DNA from: Acidobacteriota bacterium
GTDB taxonomy: Bacteria; Acidobacteriota; Terriglobia; Terriglobales; Acidobacteriaceae
Assembly (NCBI GenBank): GCA_021801945.1
Contig: JAKABE010000207.1
Coordinates: 1-6,296, forward strand
Direction of reading: 5' to 3'
Length of the DNA stretch: 6,296 nucleotides
Each line of letters starts with the position of its first letter. Position 1 is the stretch's first letter. Shown in pieces: positions 4,955-6,296 of this stretch. The notes beneath the pieces are model-generated. The model searched no databases and was not told where the DNA came from. It saw only the letters and a program-made list of their open reading frames with translations. A program made the position numbers and the translations under genes.

Positions 4955-4958
4955 GTGT

Positions 4959-6206
4959 TCAGTCTTCTTCGAACGGAGGAGCAAAGCGCGCGCCCGCCAG
5001 CAGAATTCCGCAGGAGACGACCAGGGCAACGAGGGTTACGCCCAGGCCGAAGCTGAGATTCCAGCGGTCGGAGACGGCGCCGATGATTTGCGGTGAAAAT
5101 GTATCGCCGAAAAAATGGATGCAGAAGATGTTGATCGACAGGGCGGTGGCGCGCACGGGCGCCGACACCGAGTTGACGATGGCGGCATTGAGCGGACCGG
5201 TGTTGAGGAAGATGAAGAACTCGGCAGCAAAAAGGGCCGGAATCGTCGTGCCGCGCGGCCCGAAGAACACCAGCACACCGCAAGGTATCGTCAGAAGCAC
5301 GCTCCAAAATGAGAGCAAATAGAGAGCGCGGTGATCGGTTCGCAGCCAGCGCTGCGCCAGCCAGCCGCCGGCAACGGTGCCGGCGATGCCATCGACAACG
5401 GTGATGGCGCTTACGGTCAAACTGGAGTTGGCCACCGAAAGACCGTTGAAGCGATGGAGGAAGGTCGGCACCCAGGCGGAGATGCCGCCCAGAGCAAAGG
5501 TGATCTCAGCCAAACCAAATGTAGCGGTGAGGAAAGCGGCATTGCGAAATAACCCTACGACCGTGGCCCGATCGGGGGTTGACCGCAGATGATCGGCTGC
5601 GCCGCGCTCCGGCTCTCGCCCCATGACGGCGTAAATCCCCGCCACAATCAGGCCGGGAATGGCACAGAGAAAGAAGGGCGCGCGCCAGCCCCACCGGCTG
5701 CCCAGTTCGCCTCCGGCCAGATAGCCCAACGCAGCACCTACCGGAATGCCTAGATAAAAGATGGTGAGGATGCGGTTGCGATCGCGTTCAGGATAGAAGT
5801 CAGCCAGCACGGCAGGAGCAAAGATCACAAACGTAGCTTCACCCACGCCCACCAAGGCGTGGCGGATGTAGAGGGTCCAGTAGCTATGAACCCAGGCCGT
5901 GGCCAGGGTGGCCACGCTCCATAGGACTGCACCGGCGATAATCAGCGGTTTGCGGCGGAAGCGGTCTCCGAGCCAGCCGGTAAGGGGCGCGGCAAACATG
6001 TAGAAGAAAAACAGCGCCGTGGTCAGCGCGCCCATCTGCTCGTCGGTGGCGCCGAATGCGTGCTGGATCAGCGGCTGCTCGCCCGGCAGAATGTAGCGGT
6101 CGATGTAATTGAGCAGGTTCAGGCCGAAGAGCAGCACAAACGTGACCAGCGCGGGGCTGATGCGGGAGCGATGAATCTGACGCGCAGCAGGCAAGGAAGT
6201 TCGCAC
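4959..6206 (-). CDS. Major facilitator superfamily transporter, Spinster-like
   Basis: A 415-residue inner-membrane transporter with about 12 hydrophobic helices in two halves separated by a hydrophilic loop (about 195-218). Family marks are NYIDR at the end of helix 1 (33-37), the MFS motif A loop GWLGDRFRRK (77-86) between helices 2 and 3, LVGVGEATF in helix 4 (118-126), YLGIPVGAALGY in helix 5, GWRAPF before helix 6, and FGDTFSPQIIGAVSDR (366-381) near helix 11. These are typical of the Spinster group, whose eukaryotic members move lysolipids or sphingosine phosphate; the bacterial substrate is mostly unknown and cannot be read here. Asp36, Arg37, Arg115 and Glu123 are candidate in-membrane charges. 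The start is uncertain: GTG at 6206 directly follows an in-frame TGA and has no visible Shine-Dalgarno; TTG at codon 5 is an alternative. Its proximity to the nuo operon does not imply a shared role. Confidence 0.9.
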   Translation of the reverse strand: MRTSLPAARQIHRSRISPALVTFVLLFGLNLLNYIDRYILPGEQPLIQHAFGATDEQMGALTTALFFFYMFAAPLTGWLGDRFRRKPLIIAGAVLWSVATLATAWVHSYWTLYIRHALVGVGEATFVIFAPAVLADFYPERDRNRILTIFYLGIPVGAALGYLAGGELGSRWGWRAPFFLCAIPGLIVAGIYAVMGREPERGAADHLRSTPDRATVVGLFRNAAFLTATFGLAEITFALGGISAWVPTFLHRFNGLSVANSSLTVSAITVVDGIAGTVAGGWLAQRWLRTDHRALYLLSFWSVLLTIPCGVLVFFGPRGTTIPALFAAEFFIFLNTGPLNAAIVNSVSAPVRATALSINIFCIHFFGDTFSPQIIGAVSDRWNLSFGLGVTLVALVVSCGILLAGARFAPPFEED

Positions 6207-6218
6207 TCAGACAGTCGG

Positions 6219-6296
6219 CTATTTGGGAAGCCAAAACCCCAGGATTGTCCCTATGGTCGCATACGCCCAGCGCTTATCGTCTGGAGAGTAGCGCAT
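6219..6296 (-). CDS. 3' end of an uncertain reading frame at the right edge
   Basis: An open frame enters from the right edge and ends at TAG (6221-6219), 12 bases before the transporter's GTG. The visible 25 residues start with an ATG exactly at the edge and end in a hydrophobic WAYATIGTILGFWLPK. It may be the C-terminus of a preceding gene in the same operon, a very short leader peptide, or chance. Its position right before a start that lacks its own ribosome site would suit translational coupling. Evidence is thin. Confidence 0.25.
   Translation of the reverse strand: MRYSPDDKRWAYATIGTILGFWLPK

Noticed and set aside
4423..5307. Minus-strand open frame of 294 codons
   Set aside because: It runs antisense through the secreted-protein gene and in another frame through the transporter. 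Its Arg/Pro/His/Ser-rich, low-complexity translation is typical of a shadow frame.

Overview
The window looks like chromosomal DNA from a GC-rich bacterium, most likely an acidobacterium. That assignment is inference. It rests on the protein flavour of the complex I subunits, the small secreted OB-fold-like protein, and the short AGCT-centred heptamer arrays between genes; no taxonomic marker gene is present.

Left and centre (1-4140, minus strand): the promoter-proximal part of a respiratory complex I (NADH:quinone oxidoreductase) operon. In transcription order it reads nuoA, nuoB, nuoC, nuoD, nuoI, then the first 72 codons of nuoH, which runs off the left edge. These encode the Q-module (B, C, D, I) and the start of the membrane arm (A, H). 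The NADH-oxidising module genes nuoE, nuoF and nuoG, which usually sit between nuoD and nuoH, are not here, and nuoI precedes nuoH. nuoC/nuoD overlap by 4 bases and nuoI/nuoH by 1. The other three junctions have gaps of about 95-145 bases, and every one carries tandem 7-base repeats of consensus YAGCYNY (18 units in four arrays). nuoC and nuoI both begin with TTG just after such an array. NuoI has a long Ala/Lys/Pro-rich tail and NuoC a charged insertion.

Middle (4141-4395): a divergent intergenic region of 255 bases. It holds an exact TGTGA-N6-TCACA palindrome, the classic CRP-type operator, about 70 bases before nuoA. A -10-like hexamer is placed so that the palindrome would be centred at -41.5.

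Right (4396-6296): a plus-strand gene for a secreted, four-cysteine, probably OB-fold protein of unknown function. It converges on a minus-strand Spinster-like MFS transporter, with hairpins that can serve as a shared terminator between them. At the right edge is the 3' end of a further minus-strand reading frame of uncertain status, ending 12 bases before the transporter start.

The unusual material is mostly between and at the ends of genes: the heptamer arrays, their inverted pairing in the nuoD-nuoI gap, the CRP-like operator, and the lineage-specific extensions on otherwise conserved complex I subunits.
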